A DNA stretch of 64,000 nt from Debaryomyces hansenii CBS767 (lineage: Eukaryota; Ascomycota; Pichiomycetes; Serinales; Debaryomycetaceae): NCBI RefSeq assembly GCF_000006445.2, contig NC_006049.2, positions 124,001 to 188,000 of the forward strand, given 5' to 3'. Below the pieces are notes generated by a model. It did no database searches, was not told where the DNA came from, and saw only the letters and a program-made list of their open reading frames with translations. The stretch's first letter is position 1, and each line of letters opens with the position of its first letter. A program made the translations under genes and the position numbers. Below are positions 28,870 through 40,868 of the stretch, one piece after another.

Positions 28870-31800
28870 TTATATACGCTTTTTCTTTCCAAAAGCTTCA
28901 CGATTGCCTTCACTGGAGCCCAAAGATCTTTTCTTACCTTCTTTTGAAAAGAATTCCTTTTTACGTTCCTTTTCTTTTTCTTTTCTAATTTCCTGCTTCT
29001 TTGCCATGGCTTTCAATTTATCTTTAAACTTCTCATCCTTCTTTGTCTTTCTCTTCGTTTCTTTCTCTTTTCTAACAGTAGCGATCTTTTGCATTAAATC
29101 TCTAGCCTTCTTTTCCTCGCCGCCCAAGACAACAGCTCTCTTTGACATATATGTTGGTTTCTTTTGAGGTTTCATTTCATGAATTTGAGATTTGAAAGGT
29201 AAAGCGGTTTTGATTGATTTTGGAACTCTCAACGGGTTGAATTTCCTTTCAGTTCTTTCAATCTTCTTGTAGGCACTGTCAGCATTTAATGGAGTTGCAA
29301 TGGCACGTTCTGCTCTAACCTGGCCTGTCAATCTCATACCTTGCCATTCAGAATGTTGACTTAATAATAACGAAGTAACAGGATTGTAGAACTTCTTAAC
29401 CTTGACGGGATACCATGTCTTTAAGAAAATAGTGTCCGACATAAGAATCTTATCTTCAAACGAAGCCCTGAAGTGACCCTCAGGTTTAGACAATGCTCTC
29501 TTAATTTCACCTCTTATACCAGAAACGGTTCTAATGGATGCTCCTTCAAATTTAGCAACTTCCAAAGAATTTGAAAACATGTCTTTTATAAATGCAGTAT
29601 TACGGAAAATCTTGTAAGGATGACCAACTAATTTTAATTTCTTTACAATCTCAACCGATGAATTTAAATCTTCGACAATTCCTGTTGCAGCAATTCTAAA
29701 TGAACCCGTTGTTGATGAATTTGAGACAATATTGAAACCAACGAATGTTGTATTTGGTGCAACTAATGGCCCATAAAAAGATGCAAAACAGTAGGCATGC
29801 TCTGGTGTATACTTAAGCATTCTATTACGTGTTCTGGAGTCGGATGTAGTATATATTGGTAATGTTTGAAATCTTCTCCACCCCAAAGATAAAATTAACG
29901 GATCTTGAGATTTCAAGATCTTTTTATGCCAACGATGTCTTCTTATTCTAACATTCATAATACCAAATCTGGATTCTGTTGCTAATAAACCTCCCAATAC
30001 AATTGGATATTCTGGCTGTAAATTTTCGACAAATTCACACGGTAAATTAGAAAATACTAGCTTCACGTATGAACCTGCTTTATAACCTTCAATTCTGATT
30101 CTAGTAGCAGAATCCATCTCATCAAATTCGGCTTTATTTATTTCTAATTGTTTCGCCATCTTATTTTTCTGGAATTCGTACCATGTATCAGCCTCAGTAT
30201 CGCCTTCTGGGTCATCAACTCCAAACTCGCGATCTTCTTCATCTTCAAATTGTACTTTTAACTTTGCCTTGTTAGCTGCATTTATTCTTCTCTTTTCTTC
30301 TGTTGTTAAATTTTCAGGTTCTTCATATTCTTCCTTATCTTCCTCCTCTTCGTCCAATCCAAGTTCTGCCTTCTCTTCTTCCGCATCAAAGTCTGCAAAC
30401 TCATCATCGTTATTCTGATCGACCTTTTTATTTGCATTTTTATCAGAATCTCCTGATTCTAAATCTTCAAAATCGCCATATACTTCTCCTTCATCTTCAT
30501 CGTTTGCTTCCTCTTGGCCATCTTTGTTCTCCTCATTTAATTTAGGCGCAGCTAGAAATTTAGATTTTAATATTCTGTACCCGTTTTCATATTCTTCGTC
30601 ATCATCTTCATCGTCAACGGTAGAGGCATTGAATTTCTCTTTAAGTTGCTCGAGTGGGGGATAAGAAGGTATAAATTGATCTAAATCTTGAGATGCATCC
30701 CTAATGTCTTTCTTGTGGAAGAAAGCATCATCATCTTCTTCAATATCTTCCTCATCGCTATCCTCTTCAACATTTGTAGCTTTCCATTTTTTAATGGCAT
30801 CGGAAGGGTCAACGTTCTGCAAGTATAATAATTTGTTGATGTTCCATTTTCTTTGAATTGAACCATTCAATCTAGAAGCAGCTGATTTGTAGTCATTACT
30901 ATTTTCTTCATCAGAGGACAAATATGAGTCTTCAGCAAATTCCAATTCCTTTTCATTATATTTATCATCGTTGAAATCTACTTCAACTAATTTAGGTTCA
31001 CCGGATTCTGAATCATAGCCACGTTCTTCGTCATCCGATAAATCATTGTCAAATTCATCATCTTCTGCTAAAGATTTGCCATAAAGGCGTGCAGATCTCA
31101 TAGACGTTCTTCCTGTATTCTTAGGAGTTACTTCTGATTCATTATCCTCTAAGTCTGACAACAAATCCTCGCTTTCATCATCTTCATCTTCATTACGATT
31201 TATTTCCTTAGAAGAGGAAAATAATCTTAAACCAGGGCCATCTTCGAATCTTTCTTTCATTGTCTTTTGCACCTCTTGTAAATCGGTGACTAACTTTTCT
31301 CCTTCTCCTGCTTCCTCTCCTTTAACGAAATTTTCTTTATCTCCCATATCAATATATACTGCATCCTTATCGACTAAAACACCACCCACATCAGACATGG
31401 GGGCATAAATAATTTTTTGTTTATCCTCTAACCTTTTACGTCTTCTTGTTGTTTTTGCTTGGATTTCACCCGACTCGGCAGCAAGTTTTGCCTTCTCTCT
31501 TTCTATTTCATCTAATTTCTGTTCAAAGTATGGAGTTGGACAAGGATCTGGTAATTTTTCAACAGAATGGACATAATGATCCCCTACCCCTGCAATATGA
31601 ACATGAGCGTTCACAGACGGTAATGGTGTCCCATGCAAATAACCATAAATTGCCACTTTTCTGTCACATTTTGGATTTTCAGCAATTTCTTGAGGATGGG
31701 TAAGGTCGGTTACTCTATCAGCTAATAAGTAAGGATGCTCGTTTCTCCATTTCAAAGGTCTGAATTTCATGACTGATATGAAACGACTTAAATTAAGGAT

Positions 31801-32463
31801 TTCTCTGTCAGGATAACGACCATTTATAACCCCCGATAAGTAAAACAACTTAGCACCTTGATAAACCTCAGTCCAAAAACGGTGCTTCAATCTCTTCTTC
31901 GACGTTCTTAAAGTAGACTGAGATTTAAATAAATCTAAATGTGTGGAAACACCCAAAACTCTAGGCATACCATGATGCTGAGCAATATTCAAGAATTCCA
32001 TGGTTTCCATTTCTAACCCAAAATTACCATCCACAAGTAACAAGACCAAGTCAGCGATTTTGGCCGCATCGACCATTGAGTTCAAATCATTTCCCACTTC
32101 AATAAACGTCAATCTTCTTCTCTTACCACTCACAACGGTAATTGGCCCTTTAATTTCTGTTAATGAAGTCTTTGCAAGTCTTCTTATTAATGATTTGATT
32201 AACGTTGATTTACCAGTACCTGGTGGTCCTACCACGGCTACAATAACTGGTGGAGGATCATCATCTGGCGTCCTATCTACCATTGGAACATGTAACTTCT
32301 TCTCGTTAACATCATGTGTTCTCTTTGCCATTCTTTCCAACTTCCTTGGCGCCGTTACCGCAAATGCCTTCTGATTATGTCCATGTTGATGCAATTTCTG
32401 TTTAGCAGTGGTCTTTCTAGTACCACCTCGATGGGCCTTATTTGACTGCTGCGTTCCGTCCAT
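28870..32463 (-). CDS. BMS1: Ribosome biogenesis GTPase Bms1
   Basis: Bms1 is the GTPase of the SSU processome, acting with Rcl1 in early 40S assembly in the nucleolus. The start at 32463 ([18 protein letters not shown]) was chosen since it aligns with yeast Bms1 MEQSNKQHR; nine more residues upstream are open but unlikely. The P-loop GPPGTGKST is at residues 79-87. The G domain and the [17 protein letters not shown] and [16 protein letters not shown] blocks are almost identical to yeast. The middle (about 430-760) is long and acidic. The C-terminal AARP2CN/Tsr1-type domain includes PIVLGGL and [13 protein letters not shown], and the tail is Lys-rich. Its 1197 aa fits the 1183-aa yeast protein. 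Confidence 0.97.
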   Translation of the reverse strand: MDGTQQSNKAHRGGTRKTTAKQKLHQHGHNQKAFAVTAPRKLERMAKRTHDVNEKKLHVPMVDRTPDDDPPPVIVAVVGPPGTGKSTLIKSLIRRLAKTSLTEIKGPITVVSGKRRRLTFIEVGNDLNSMVDAAKIADLVLLLVDGNFGLEMETMEFLNIAQHHGMPRVLGVSTHLDLFKSQSTLRTSKKRLKHRFWTEVYQGAKLFYLSGVINGRYPDREILNLSRFISVMKFRPLKWRNEHPYLLADRVTDLTHPQEIAENPKCDRKVAIYGYLHGTPLPSVNAHVHIAGVGDHYVHSVEKLPDPCPTPYFEQKLDEIEREKAKLAAESGEIQAKTTRRRKRLEDKQKIIYAPMSDVGGVLVDKDAVYIDMGDKENFVKGEEAGEGEKLVTDLQEVQKTMKERFEDGPGLRLFSSSKEINRNEDEDDESEDLLSDLEDNESEVTPKNTGRTSMRSARLYGKSLAEDDEFDNDLSDDEERGYDSESGEPKLVEVDFNDDKYNEKELEFAEDSYLSSDEENSNDYKSAASRLNGSIQRKWNINKLLYLQNVDPSDAIKKWKATNVEEDSDEEDIEEDDDAFFHKKDIRDASQDLDQFIPSYPPLEQLKEKFNASTVDDEDDDEEYENGYRILKSKFLAAPKLNEENKDGQEEANDEDEGEVYGDFEDLESGDSDKNANKKVDQNNDDEFADFDAEEEKAELGLDEEEEDKEEYEEPENLTTEEKRRINAANKAKLKVQFEDEEDREFGVDDPEGDTEADTWYEFQKNKMAKQLEINKAEFDEMDSATRIRIEGYKAGSYVKLVFSNLPCEFVENLQPEYPIVLGGLLATESRFGIMNVRIRRHRWHKKILKSQDPLILSLGWRRFQTLPIYTTSDSRTRNRMLKYTPEHAYCFASFYGPLVAPNTTFVGFNIVSNSSTTGSFRIAATGIVEDLNSSVEIVKKLKLVGHPYKIFRNTAFIKDMFSNSLEVAKFEGASIRTVSGIRGEIKRALSKPEGHFRASFEDKILMSDTIFLKTWYPVKVKKFYNPVTSLLLSQHSEWQGMRLTGQVRAERAIATPLNADSAYKKIERTERKFNPLRVPKSIKTALPFKSQIHEMKPQKKPTYMSKRAVVLGGEEKKARDLMQKIATVRKEKETKRKTKKDEKFKDKLKAMAKKQEIRKEKEKERKKEFFSKEGKKRSLGSSEGNREAFGKKKRI

Positions 32464-32500
32464 TACAAAACTTCTATTATTAATGAACACCTAGACTATA

Positions 32501-32600
32501 AAAGTGATCAGGATTCAATATATACAAGTATAAGTAACCCAAAGTGATCAGGATTCAATATATACAAGTATAAGTAACCCAAAGTGAACAAAATGCAATA
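32501..32600 (+). repeat. 40-bp tandem duplication plus decayed third copy
   Basis: Two identical 40-bp units occupy 32501-32540 and 32541-32580 (each starts AAAGTGATCAGGATTCAATA and ends AAGTAACCC). A third, diverged half copy follows (AAAGTGAACAAAATGCAATA, 32581-32600). It lies 38 bp upstream of the BMS1 ATG, probably within its 5' UTR or core promoter. Confidence 0.95.
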
Positions 32601-32620
32601 GGTGATTTTATGTTAAAGGC

Positions 32621-32658
32621 CTCATCGTTTTTCAGCTGCTGCTTAAAAAAAAAATTTT
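32621..32658 (-). promoter_or_regulatory. PAC-like and RRPE-like elements of BMS1
   Basis: CTCATCG (reverse complement CGATGAG, core of PAC) at 32621-32627 and AAAAATTTT (RRPE core) at 32650-32658 lie 160-195 bp upstream of BMS1. This pair is the known signature of yeast ribosome-biogenesis genes. Function here is inferred. Confidence 0.55.
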
Positions 32659-32781
32659 GATGCTCTTTCCTCGGAAGTCAGGTGATGGGTGGTCGGAATT
32701 GAAATAATCAATTACCGCAAAAACTACTTCTATGATTGATTTGCAATCGTCTTTACCCATTTTTTTGTTAACCATCAACCA

Positions 32782-34077
32782 ATGTTCAGGTTATTGTTTA
32801 TCATATTCCTTTCTATTGAAATTATAAGAGCAAGTTGGTATTTTAAAGAACCAAAAATTTGTAATCCGAAACAAAATGGACTTTTTCCTTTTACAGGCTT
32901 TAAAATATATCGCCAGTACAAGATAGAAGGTTATCTTCCTACTTCCCTACACTCTATCTCTATTACACATTGTGATCACGGTAAACCAGACTATGAGAAA
33001 CAAGTTTTGACTACATCCAGTATTGATATAGATTGGAACAAACCATTTTGTATTTTGAAACCAGATTTCGAGAATAAGAGACTTCCAAAGCCAACGGATA
33101 AAGTGTACAATTTATACCAGAATAATAACAATATATCGAAAGGAAATATGATATTAGATAATATGTCTGGTGAAAAGCCTTTGGAAGGGGCCAGCGTGTC
33201 GTTGAAATCCAAAATATCTGAAGTTGGAAAAAATTTAAACAACTTGTTAGAAGCATCTGTTGATAATATTTTGGAAAAGGTTATTAATGGCAAGCATGTT
33301 CAGTATACAAGTAAAAAGGCCACAGAACATGTTGAAGATATCCGTAATTCTGATCCACGCTCTTCTTTGGAATGGGAGTCAAGGAACTTGGTATGCTATA
33401 AAATGGCCCGCAGAAAGAAGTATGCAAAACGAAATATTCTTTTCTATATCCCGTACACTTTTGTTGGTGGATTGTTTGAGTGTCCCATTCCTGACAATAG
33501 GAAAAAGGAGATATTTTCTGCTTTTCAATCTGGAGATTTCTTGAAGAACTTCGATTTTAAATGTGATCATTCGCTAGCTAAGCCGGTTGCGCCATTGATT
33601 GCACAAGACAGCACTAAGCAGTGGATAGATACAAAATTTAATCCATTAAACCCCGTACTAATTCAAAGAATTCCTTATCTATCAACGGCCTCGGTATTTG
33701 ACATGAGGTTTTCAACTAGTGATACGCCTGATATGCTTCGAGATACCTGGGCAAGTCAAATAGATGTCAATGAGGAATATACATATACGGACCTTGAGTT
33801 GAACGTAATCTCGCAAGCGATCGCTCTATCTGCTGATTATTTCCATAAAACGTTTCGACCTTTGGATTTATCTGGAGTATTTCATGACTTGGTTCTTTTG
33901 AGATCTTCCAACGGCATACAGAATTCACATGTAGCGATTCAAACTTTTATCATAAGCACATTTAAAAAGTTGTCTCTTGATCAAAAAATAAATATATTAT
34001 TGTCTTCAAGAAAAGCTGAAGAATCGATGCTTCATTTACGTAAATTACAGAGAACGTGGGATAATCTAGTTACTTAG
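32782..34077 (+). CDS. Secreted or ER-lumenal protein of unknown function
   Basis: I do not recognise this 431-aa protein. It starts with a clear signal peptide (MFRLLFIIFLSIEIIRA, then SWYFKEPKICN), has no other strong membrane segment and no HDEL-type tail. Cysteines appear as CNPKQNG, THCDHG, FCILKP, NLVCYKM, FECPIP and FKCDH, enough for disulphide bonds. The C-terminal third is probably helical (VISQAIALSADYFHKTFRPLDL). It is divergent from BMS1. The length and compositional balance argue for a real gene; probably restricted to CTG-clade yeasts. Confidence 0.75.
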   Translation: MFRLLFIIFLSIEIIRASWYFKEPKICNPKQNGLFPFTGFKIYRQYKIEGYLPTSLHSISITHCDHGKPDYEKQVLTTSSIDIDWNKPFCILKPDFENKRLPKPTDKVYNLYQNNNNISKGNMILDNMSGEKPLEGASVSLKSKISEVGKNLNNLLEASVDNILEKVINGKHVQYTSKKATEHVEDIRNSDPRSSLEWESRNLVCYKMARRKKYAKRNILFYIPYTFVGGLFECPIPDNRKKEIFSAFQSGDFLKNFDFKCDHSLAKPVAPLIAQDSTKQWIDTKFNPLNPVLIQRIPYLSTASVFDMRFSTSDTPDMLRDTWASQIDVNEEYTYTDLELNVISQAIALSADYFHKTFRPLDLSGVFHDLVLLRSSNGIQNSHVAIQTFIISTFKKLSLDQKINILLSSRKAEESMLHLRKLQRTWDNLVT

Positions 34078-34229
34078 ATCATCTAGCATATAGTAATTTC
34101 ATAGATATAAAAGTATTAATATTTATACATAATAAACAGTGCTTTATATCTTGATAATAAAATATAGACTTACAAAATAGAATAAAATAAAATTAACTAG
34201 TGTACAATTATTGAAGTTTAAAACGTTTT

Positions 34230-36632
34230 TTAAAGAATATCCTTAGCATTCGTTGGTTGATTATTCGAATATGATGAGAATCCCCCGGCTGAAATATTCG
34301 AATCATGTCTATGATGTTGATTAATTGGGGTAGTGGAATTATCCTTTGGGAATGAAAGTGGCTTAGTGTTTATGACATCCTTTTCTTCATCTGCATAATT
34401 CTCTTGATTATCATCTAATAAAGTGTCACTGATTCTGGTGATCTTACCATTTTTAGTATTCTTTCTGTCAGTCGTACCTTTATTTTCACCCTTATTACCT
34501 TTGAATGACAAGCCCCTAGATAACTTACCTTTCAACTTCGAACCTAAAGTCAGAGGTTTATTGTCAATTTCATCGGAGTTTTCACTATAATTTACTTCAT
34601 TTGCTTCGAACTTTTCTTGCTCAAGTGATGGTGTTAAATGATTTTTCTGGTCATTGGATGATGATGAAATATTGTTCAATTTATACATTTCTGACTCCCA
34701 ATTATTTGAATGATCTTGTGCTGCCAATCCTAATGCCAATAATTCATTAGCACCTTGATTATCTTGCTTATTATTATAAGATCTGTGTTTCACAGAACTC
34801 ATTCTTTGGAATGATGTTCTGTCATCTTTAGCCGGAGCAAACCTTGCGTCAGGATTCTTTGAGATTAAAATAAAAGCAATGAAAGCAATAATCATAATTA
34901 ATAGGCAAAATGAGAAAGCTGCATTCAAGATAAAGAATACCCAACCCATGATTGATGCCACTGGTGCGGGTTGACCAAACAAGTCTGAGAAAAACAAGAA
35001 CAAGAACGAATTGATTGTCGTCACAACCGACATAAGATAATTGAGAATGTTTGTAGGTTTGTTCAAGTATGGTGCCTGTATAATCAAGTAAATGGTATAA
35101 ACCAAGTCAAAAATAAAAATTGCCAAGGCTGATGCTTTACCAGAATATTGACACAAACCAATGAATATACCTTTCAACAAATTATACCCAATTAAAACAA
35201 TACCAAACCAGTATTTTTCTGCCTGGAACATAGTATAGCAGAATCCATATTTATTCAACACTTTTGAGTCCCCATATAATACAGCTGCGGGGTTATTATA
35301 TTCTTTAACAGACTTCCTGCCTAACCTCACAACTTTCCAATAAGAATATCCTATAACACCAAGAACCAAGATTAACAGTAGTACGGCCAAAACAATAAGT
35401 GCCGGAGAATCATTCTGCGTGAATTCCCATAATGATAAAATAACTAATTGAGTAAATCCAATATAGAGGTATCTTAATAAGGAACCTTTCAAGATGAGGC
35501 TGAAAGACGATCTGAAATGGCTCAATCTATTTGGATTAATTTTCTTAAACCTAATTAACAAATCGAGAATTTGTTTAATGAAGATAAGAATCACGACCAA
35601 GAGGTAGCCAAAGAAAACAAAGAATGTAAATCCTGTAGCCACAATTGAAGTGGGTTCAATATGCGAGTTATAACCTATTCTCTTAATACCTCTCAACACA
35701 ATCAAATTGGAATTTGATTGAAGTGAAAAATCCAAAGCTCTTTTCGCGTAGTTAACTATCCCATTGTTACTGGCAATTTCATGGAGATCCCTTAAATGGT
35801 TCAAAGCTCTTTGTACCAATATTTGTGATGTTGTACCTTTAAAGTATAAAGTTGGTGAACCACCAGTACTTTGAACATACCATCTGAAAATGTCTTGCAT
35901 GAATTGGATTCTAATTAATCCCATAGACCAAGCAAGGTTTTCTGCCCAAGCCGACGCAATTGGAGGAACTCTTTCAACATTTTGCATGGAGACAACAACA
36001 ACAGATTGAAAGTACAAGAACAAAGAAACCGAGTTCGCAGATATATGAGTGGCTGCCGTAGAATTACCAAAAGTCGACAATACGGCCGCGATCAACAATC
36101 CCAACCCCGCAACAACAGCAGTAGCCCATTTGGCACCCGTTTGTTCGATAGTCTTCCCATTGGTGAAACTAGCTTGCATACATGATAATTGCTTTCCGCC
36201 ATCCTGGTCCTTCACGATAACCTTCACCACTGCATCGATATCTGGAACCGTGTACGCTATACCCGGGATCTCTTTTACATATTCCTCGCTAATGTACTCG
36301 ATACTTTCAACTTGCATAGATCCAGGGTAAATAGGACAAAATTGTTTCCACCCCAATGAACACAAATTTATGTTCTGCTCGATAATTAAAAACCCGTACG
36401 CATAAACCTGGACGAAAGCATCCACTTTCGCATTGATTTCCGTTGTTAAATCAATACTATATTTCAACGACCTGTCGTCTGGATCGAACGTCACATTGAA
36501 GTACGTTGGCGAAATCTGCGAGTTATCCATACATGTCACCAACGAAGTGGCCGAAAGCGACCTTTTCCCCATAACACCCACCATCTGCCAGAACCACATC
36601 AATAGTATAAACACCTTGGAAAAAATCTTCAT
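34230..36632 (-). CDS. FLC family TRP-like membrane protein (flavin carrier/calcium related)
   Basis: This 800-aa protein has the FLC layout: signal peptide (to about residue 22), an ML-like lumenal domain (about 25-165; CMDNSQISPTYFNVTF and NLCSLGWKQFCP), then about nine membrane helices (about 175-640) forming the TRP-like channel unit, and a 160-aa charged cytosolic tail. Yeast Flc1-3 are ER/Golgi proteins linked to FAD transport, cell-wall maintenance and calcium release. The phrase SAWAENLAWSMGLIRIQFMQDI is typical of the family. The paralogue (FLC1/2/3) cannot be settled here, so no symbol is given. Confidence 0.88.
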   Translation of the reverse strand: MKIFSKVFILLMWFWQMVGVMGKRSLSATSLVTCMDNSQISPTYFNVTFDPDDRSLKYSIDLTTEINAKVDAFVQVYAYGFLIIEQNINLCSLGWKQFCPIYPGSMQVESIEYISEEYVKEIPGIAYTVPDIDAVVKVIVKDQDGGKQLSCMQASFTNGKTIEQTGAKWATAVVAGLGLLIAAVLSTFGNSTAATHISANSVSLFLYFQSVVVVSMQNVERVPPIASAWAENLAWSMGLIRIQFMQDIFRWYVQSTGGSPTLYFKGTTSQILVQRALNHLRDLHEIASNNGIVNYAKRALDFSLQSNSNLIVLRGIKRIGYNSHIEPTSIVATGFTFFVFFGYLLVVILIFIKQILDLLIRFKKINPNRLSHFRSSFSLILKGSLLRYLYIGFTQLVILSLWEFTQNDSPALIVLAVLLLILVLGVIGYSYWKVVRLGRKSVKEYNNPAAVLYGDSKVLNKYGFCYTMFQAEKYWFGIVLIGYNLLKGIFIGLCQYSGKASALAIFIFDLVYTIYLIIQAPYLNKPTNILNYLMSVVTTINSFLFLFFSDLFGQPAPVASIMGWVFFILNAAFSFCLLIMIIAFIAFILISKNPDARFAPAKDDRTSFQRMSSVKHRSYNNKQDNQGANELLALGLAAQDHSNNWESEMYKLNNISSSSNDQKNHLTPSLEQEKFEANEVNYSENSDEIDNKPLTLGSKLKGKLSRGLSFKGNKGENKGTTDRKNTKNGKITRISDTLLDDNQENYADEEKDVINTKPLSFPKDNSTTPINQHHRHDSNISAGGFSSYSNNQPTNAKDIL

Positions 36633-37424
36633 CTTAGTCTAATCTAATGTACTTTAATCTTCTAATAACGTATTGATAGTATTTTCCAGAAATCTTCACC
36701 TTCAGCTGTTAATTACCTTGCTCTTTCAATTTCCTCCTTTTTTTCACTTGATCTACTTCCTCGGGAATAGTATAAACAATCAGAAATCCCTGTTTAAAGC
36801 GAACGCTCAATAAATCGATTATCAAAATAAGGTATTCGGAACACTTATGTACTTAATACCCAGAGATCAAAAACTTGAACAATTTTTCCAATAGTTAAAC
36901 CCTGAAAAGACTACTTATCCGATTAAACCAACAAGGACCAAAGTTTTTTATTAAATTTTACCAGGTTATGAGAAATGCCACGTCCTAAATTTATCTACGG
37001 ATTTTCGAAGGGGCGGTGATTACCACAATAACGCGCTCGTGTATATATAGGTCAAATGGCTAAGCATAATATTACGATAGCATGATAAATAGAAAGTTAC
37101 GAACGGACAACCGTATTTAGTATTTTGTAGGGGTTATATATAGAAATGCATACACTAGGTATCTGTAGTGTTACAAATTTGGTATGGAAAGGCAAGCATG
37201 GGAGAAGAAATCAGCAGAAAAAAGGACGCCATCCCTGTCTATACAGGGGTTCATCGATAAAGAATAATGCGAGAATGATGAGAAAGCATAATGTAGTGAC
37301 ATGTGTTCGTACATATGAAAACACAACATAATTGAAAATAGTACATAATAATAACAAGTAGACTAATTTATGCTAATATATATGGTGTGAGGGACGGGAG
37401 GACGGATAGAACAGTAGAAGCAAA
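36633..37424. other. FLC promoter region and Lon 5'-side spacer
   Basis: This 792-bp spacer is upstream of the minus-strand FLC gene and downstream of the Lon stop. A TATATATA lies at 37042-37049 and a G-rich GGGACGGGAGGACGG stretch lies near 37390-37405. A 61-codon ORF at 37146-37331 looks like chance. Nothing else was found. Confidence 0.5.
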
Positions 37425-40400
37425 TTACAAGTGGTATTCAACCATTCTTGCTTGCTCCACTTTGACTAATAAAGCATCACCCCATACAGCCTTGATGACA
37501 TCCCAGAATTCACGGGCGTAGTGGATAGTGATTCCGTACTTGTCGAACCAAAACTTCTCTGGTTCGCATCTTTTGAAGTTATATTTGTTTTCGTTGTCGA
37601 GCAATAAGTCGTTCAATTGGTTAAAATCGTTGGTGGACCTGCAGTATTCCTCGATCAAGTCCTTACGGTTTTCTCTTGGGACTATGACACGCTTAATACC
37701 GTTCAAATGAGCACCCAATATTTTTTCTTTGATACCACCGATAGGCAACACCAAGCCTCGCAAGGTGATTTCGCCAGTCATAGCTACGTCCAAAGGAACG
37801 GGTTTTTCCAAAATCAACGACAAAAACAGTAAGGCCACGGTAATCCCTGCCGATGGACCATCTTTCTGGATTGACCCCAGTGGTACATGCAAGTGTATTT
37901 CCATATTGTTGATCTTGTCGATTAGATTTTCACTGAGATTTCTGTCACTCAAATTCAACAAGTTTTTGTAGATTATCAGCTTGATAAACGTCAACCCAAT
38001 TTTTGCACTTTCCATCAAGACATCCCCTAATCTACCGGTCATATTAAGGGACGATGAGCCTGACTTGCCCTCATGATTAAATCCTATACTTTCAAATACC
38101 AATACAGATCCTGATCCATCACTATTGTAGGACAACCCGTTTACAACCCCACATTTTGCCGACTCGATTGGTGACTCGAATAATTCTGTAGATAAATTGG
38201 CAAAAGGCAACCCTAAATATTTAGGTAAGTCTTCAATTTCAACCTTAGGTTGATATTCGCTCAACTTCTCCAAACTTTGGGAGTATTCGACTGCTTTGAA
38301 TCTGCAGATTCTTCCTAAGCTTCTCTCAAAATTTCTTACCCCGGCTTCTCTAGTATAATCAAGAATAACTTTCTGCATAACTGACTTATCAACGTCTATC
38401 AAATCAGCGTTAGGGATACCATTTCTTTTGATTTGTCTTGGTAAAAGATAACGTTCACCAATAACCAACTTTTCATCATAATCGTATGCTCCTACCTCAA
38501 TCATTTCTAATCTATCTAACAATGGCCGAGATAAATTGGATGCTTCATTTGCAGTACAGATAAACATAACTTGAGACAAATCAACTGGGAATCCCAAATA
38601 GTGATCTATAAACGATGTATTCTGTTCGGGATCTAATACTTCTAATAACGCAGCTGATGGGTCTCCATTAAATTTATTAACTCCATTGTTACCACCAATA
38701 ATCTTGTCAATTTCATCTAATAGAATGACTGGGTTCATAGATCTTGACTTCCTTAAAGATTGAATAATGACCCCAGGCATTGCACCAACGTATGTACGTC
38801 TATGGCCTCTAATTTCAGATTCATCCTTAATACCTCCTAAGGAAACTCTCTGGAAATTACGGCCCAATGATTTCGCGATAGATTTGGCTAATGATGTTTT
38901 ACCAGTACCAGGTGGGCCCACCAACATTATAATTGGCGACTTATTATTTTTCGAAACCATAAGAGACTTATTCAACGAACTTTTCTCGATTGTTGTTAAA
39001 GATTTAGACTTCTTATTTTTATTTCTTGCTGTTTCATGGGCAATTGATGTCTCATCGTTATTGGCAATAACTATCGAATCATCAGATCTGGTAAAGGTTT
39101 TCTCACTCCGTTGCTTATCATTCTTACCCATAGAACCAGAAGATGATTCATTTTTCTTCGATTTTTTGGAATTCTCTGATTCAATCTTTTCAAATTCCTT
39201 CTCCGCATTAATTCCCAAAAGCTTCAATACTACCAAATACTGAATTAGTCTTGTCTTCACATGTTGTAATCCGTAATGGTCACTATCTAATTGCTTCTTA
39301 GCGAATTCTAAATCAATATCCTTGTTAGATTTGAACCTTGTAACATACCTATCCCAAGGAATGTCAGCCACAATTTCCAAATAATTACGAATTACATGAA
39401 AATCTGAGTTCCCCGGTGGAGATGACTTAATTCTTTTGAAGTCCTTGACAATAAGTCTTTTTGTATCGGATGACAAAGTGCTAATATTTGGCAATTTGCC
39501 TTTAATGAAACTAGTAATAGCTTTTAATTCATCCTCATCATCATCATCATCCTCATCATCATCGTATTCATCGTTACTTTCGTTTCCATCATCACTCATT
39601 GGCAGCTTAGCAGGCTTGTTGTTGTTACCACGACGTACTAGCTGGCGGGGCGGACTTTGATTTGTTTTAATATCCTTGTCAGGCTTATTAGTCATTCCTT
39701 CTAAAATTAATCTAATCGATTTTAGCTGACTTGCAACCACATTAGCTCTTTGAATATTTGTTGCTTCATTATAGAACCAGTGATTAATAATTTTATTATT
39801 CTTCTTCAAATTATAAAATACTTGAATCATAGATTCAAGCATTCGATTAACTTCGTTAATTCTATCGATAGAATTAAACTTGTTCAACAACTTTAATTTC
39901 TCGTGGTTTGGAAATGGGATAATTGCACAGGTTAAATCAATTAACCTTAAGAATGTCTTATTGTCGATTTTAGTATTCGATGATGAATTAAAAGTCCCAA
40001 ATAATTTTTGTAAACTAATGTAAGCTTTTGTAAAATCTTTTGAAGCGGCTAAGTGTAAATAAAGCGAGTTGGCCAAAGGATTTAAAGTCAATAAATCACC
40101 CTTCTGTTTTAAATCTTTGGATTGCTTCCCTTTCTTTGCCAATGATGCCGCTACCGTTAATGCCTGGCGATAATCAACGATAAATCCATCAATAGATCTA
40201 AACAACTTTAAGACTTTAGAATTCAAGACATCATACTTGCTGGCTACGTCATCAATATTAGAATTCCAGTCAATATCTATCAAAACTTCATTTGTTTGAG
40301 TTGGTTTAACCTTGTTGTGTTTTATACCTCTAGTTAACGCTTGCAAAGTTAGCTTAATGTTACTGGTGTCGTCAACCATACCAATAACCCTTGCAATAGT

Positions 40401-40868
40401 AACTATATTCTCATATTCATCATCAGATGAAGTTTGTGGTTCCTTTATCTTTTCCAAGTTTGGATTTATTGCTAACACTAACCAGTCAAATTCACTCTGC
40501 GGCTCCGCTTCGACTTTACTCGAATCATCATTCTTACCCTTGAACTGTTGTTCATATTGATAGAACTGCTTGATCCCGGTTACTGCATCCAGTGAAATTG
40601 GGGGTGGCATATATTTAGATTCAACGTCGTCTTTCTCCTCTTGCTTACTATCGAAATCATATTCATTGAGTAGGTTAGTTATCAACGATACATTTGAAAC
40701 CTGACTCTTGAACCGTGATAATAACGTAGCTGCCTTGAATCTGGAAAATGTGACATTATAAATTATCCCCGGCAATAATACTAAATTAGAGTCCAATTTA
40801 TAAGTTGGTAAGACAACTTGTTGCTTAGGATCTGTGTGATTTTGTTGGTTAGGTTTGTATCTGGCCAT
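37425..40868 (-). CDS. Peroxisomal Lon protease
   Basis: This ATP-dependent Ser-Lys protease for peroxisomal matrix quality control corresponds to human LONP2 and is absent from S. cerevisiae. The 1147-aa protein has no mitochondrial presequence; its start ([19 protein letters not shown]) matches the peroxisomal branch. It has a Lon N-domain with a long acidic insert ([16 protein letters not shown]), Walker A GPPGTGKT (about residues 649-656), Walker B VILLDEID, catalytic Ser in DGPSAG (about 1005) and Lys in [11 protein letters not shown] (about 1047). It ends Tyr-His-Leu, a near-PTS1 with an unusual -3 residue. Mitochondrial Pim1 is the alternative, but the N-terminus and tail argue against it. 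Confidence 0.88.
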   Translation of the reverse strand: MARYKPNQQNHTDPKQQVVLPTYKLDSNLVLLPGIIYNVTFSRFKAATLLSRFKSQVSNVSLITNLLNEYDFDSKQEEKDDVESKYMPPPISLDAVTGIKQFYQYEQQFKGKNDDSSKVEAEPQSEFDWLVLAINPNLEKIKEPQTSSDDEYENIVTIARVIGMVDDTSNIKLTLQALTRGIKHNKVKPTQTNEVLIDIDWNSNIDDVASKYDVLNSKVLKLFRSIDGFIVDYRQALTVAASLAKKGKQSKDLKQKGDLLTLNPLANSLYLHLAASKDFTKAYISLQKLFGTFNSSSNTKIDNKTFLRLIDLTCAIIPFPNHEKLKLLNKFNSIDRINEVNRMLESMIQVFYNLKKNNKIINHWFYNEATNIQRANVVASQLKSIRLILEGMTNKPDKDIKTNQSPPRQLVRRGNNNKPAKLPMSDDGNESNDEYDDDEDDDDDEDELKAITSFIKGKLPNISTLSSDTKRLIVKDFKRIKSSPPGNSDFHVIRNYLEIVADIPWDRYVTRFKSNKDIDLEFAKKQLDSDHYGLQHVKTRLIQYLVVLKLLGINAEKEFEKIESENSKKSKKNESSSGSMGKNDKQRSEKTFTRSDDSIVIANNDETSIAHETARNKNKKSKSLTTIEKSSLNKSLMVSKNNKSPIIMLVGPPGTGKTSLAKSIAKSLGRNFQRVSLGGIKDESEIRGHRRTYVGAMPGVIIQSLRKSRSMNPVILLDEIDKIIGGNNGVNKFNGDPSAALLEVLDPEQNTSFIDHYLGFPVDLSQVMFICTANEASNLSRPLLDRLEMIEVGAYDYDEKLVIGERYLLPRQIKRNGIPNADLIDVDKSVMQKVILDYTREAGVRNFERSLGRICRFKAVEYSQSLEKLSEYQPKVEIEDLPKYLGLPFANLSTELFESPIESAKCGVVNGLSYNSDGSGSVLVFESIGFNHEGKSGSSSLNMTGRLGDVLMESAKIGLTFIKLIIYKNLLNLSDRNLSENLIDKINNMEIHLHVPLGSIQKDGPSAGITVALLFLSLILEKPVPLDVAMTGEITLRGLVLPIGGIKEKILGAHLNGIKRVIVPRENRKDLIEEYCRSTNDFNQLNDLLLDNENKYNFKRCEPEKFWFDKYGITIHYAREFWDVIKAVWGDALLVKVEQARMVEYHL

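Larger units (their letters stand above)
32464..32781. other. Divergent promoter region of BMS1 and the secreted orphan gene
   Basis: The 318-bp region between two head-to-head genes contains a 40-bp tandem duplication (32501-32600), a PAC-like CTCATCG core and an RRPE-like AAAAATTTT, listed separately. No transcript other than the two flanking genes is evident. Confidence 0.6.

Noticed and set aside
37146..37331. 61-codon plus-strand ORF in the FLC promoter
   Set aside because: Basic composition without any domain; lies in a spacer where such ORFs are expected by chance.
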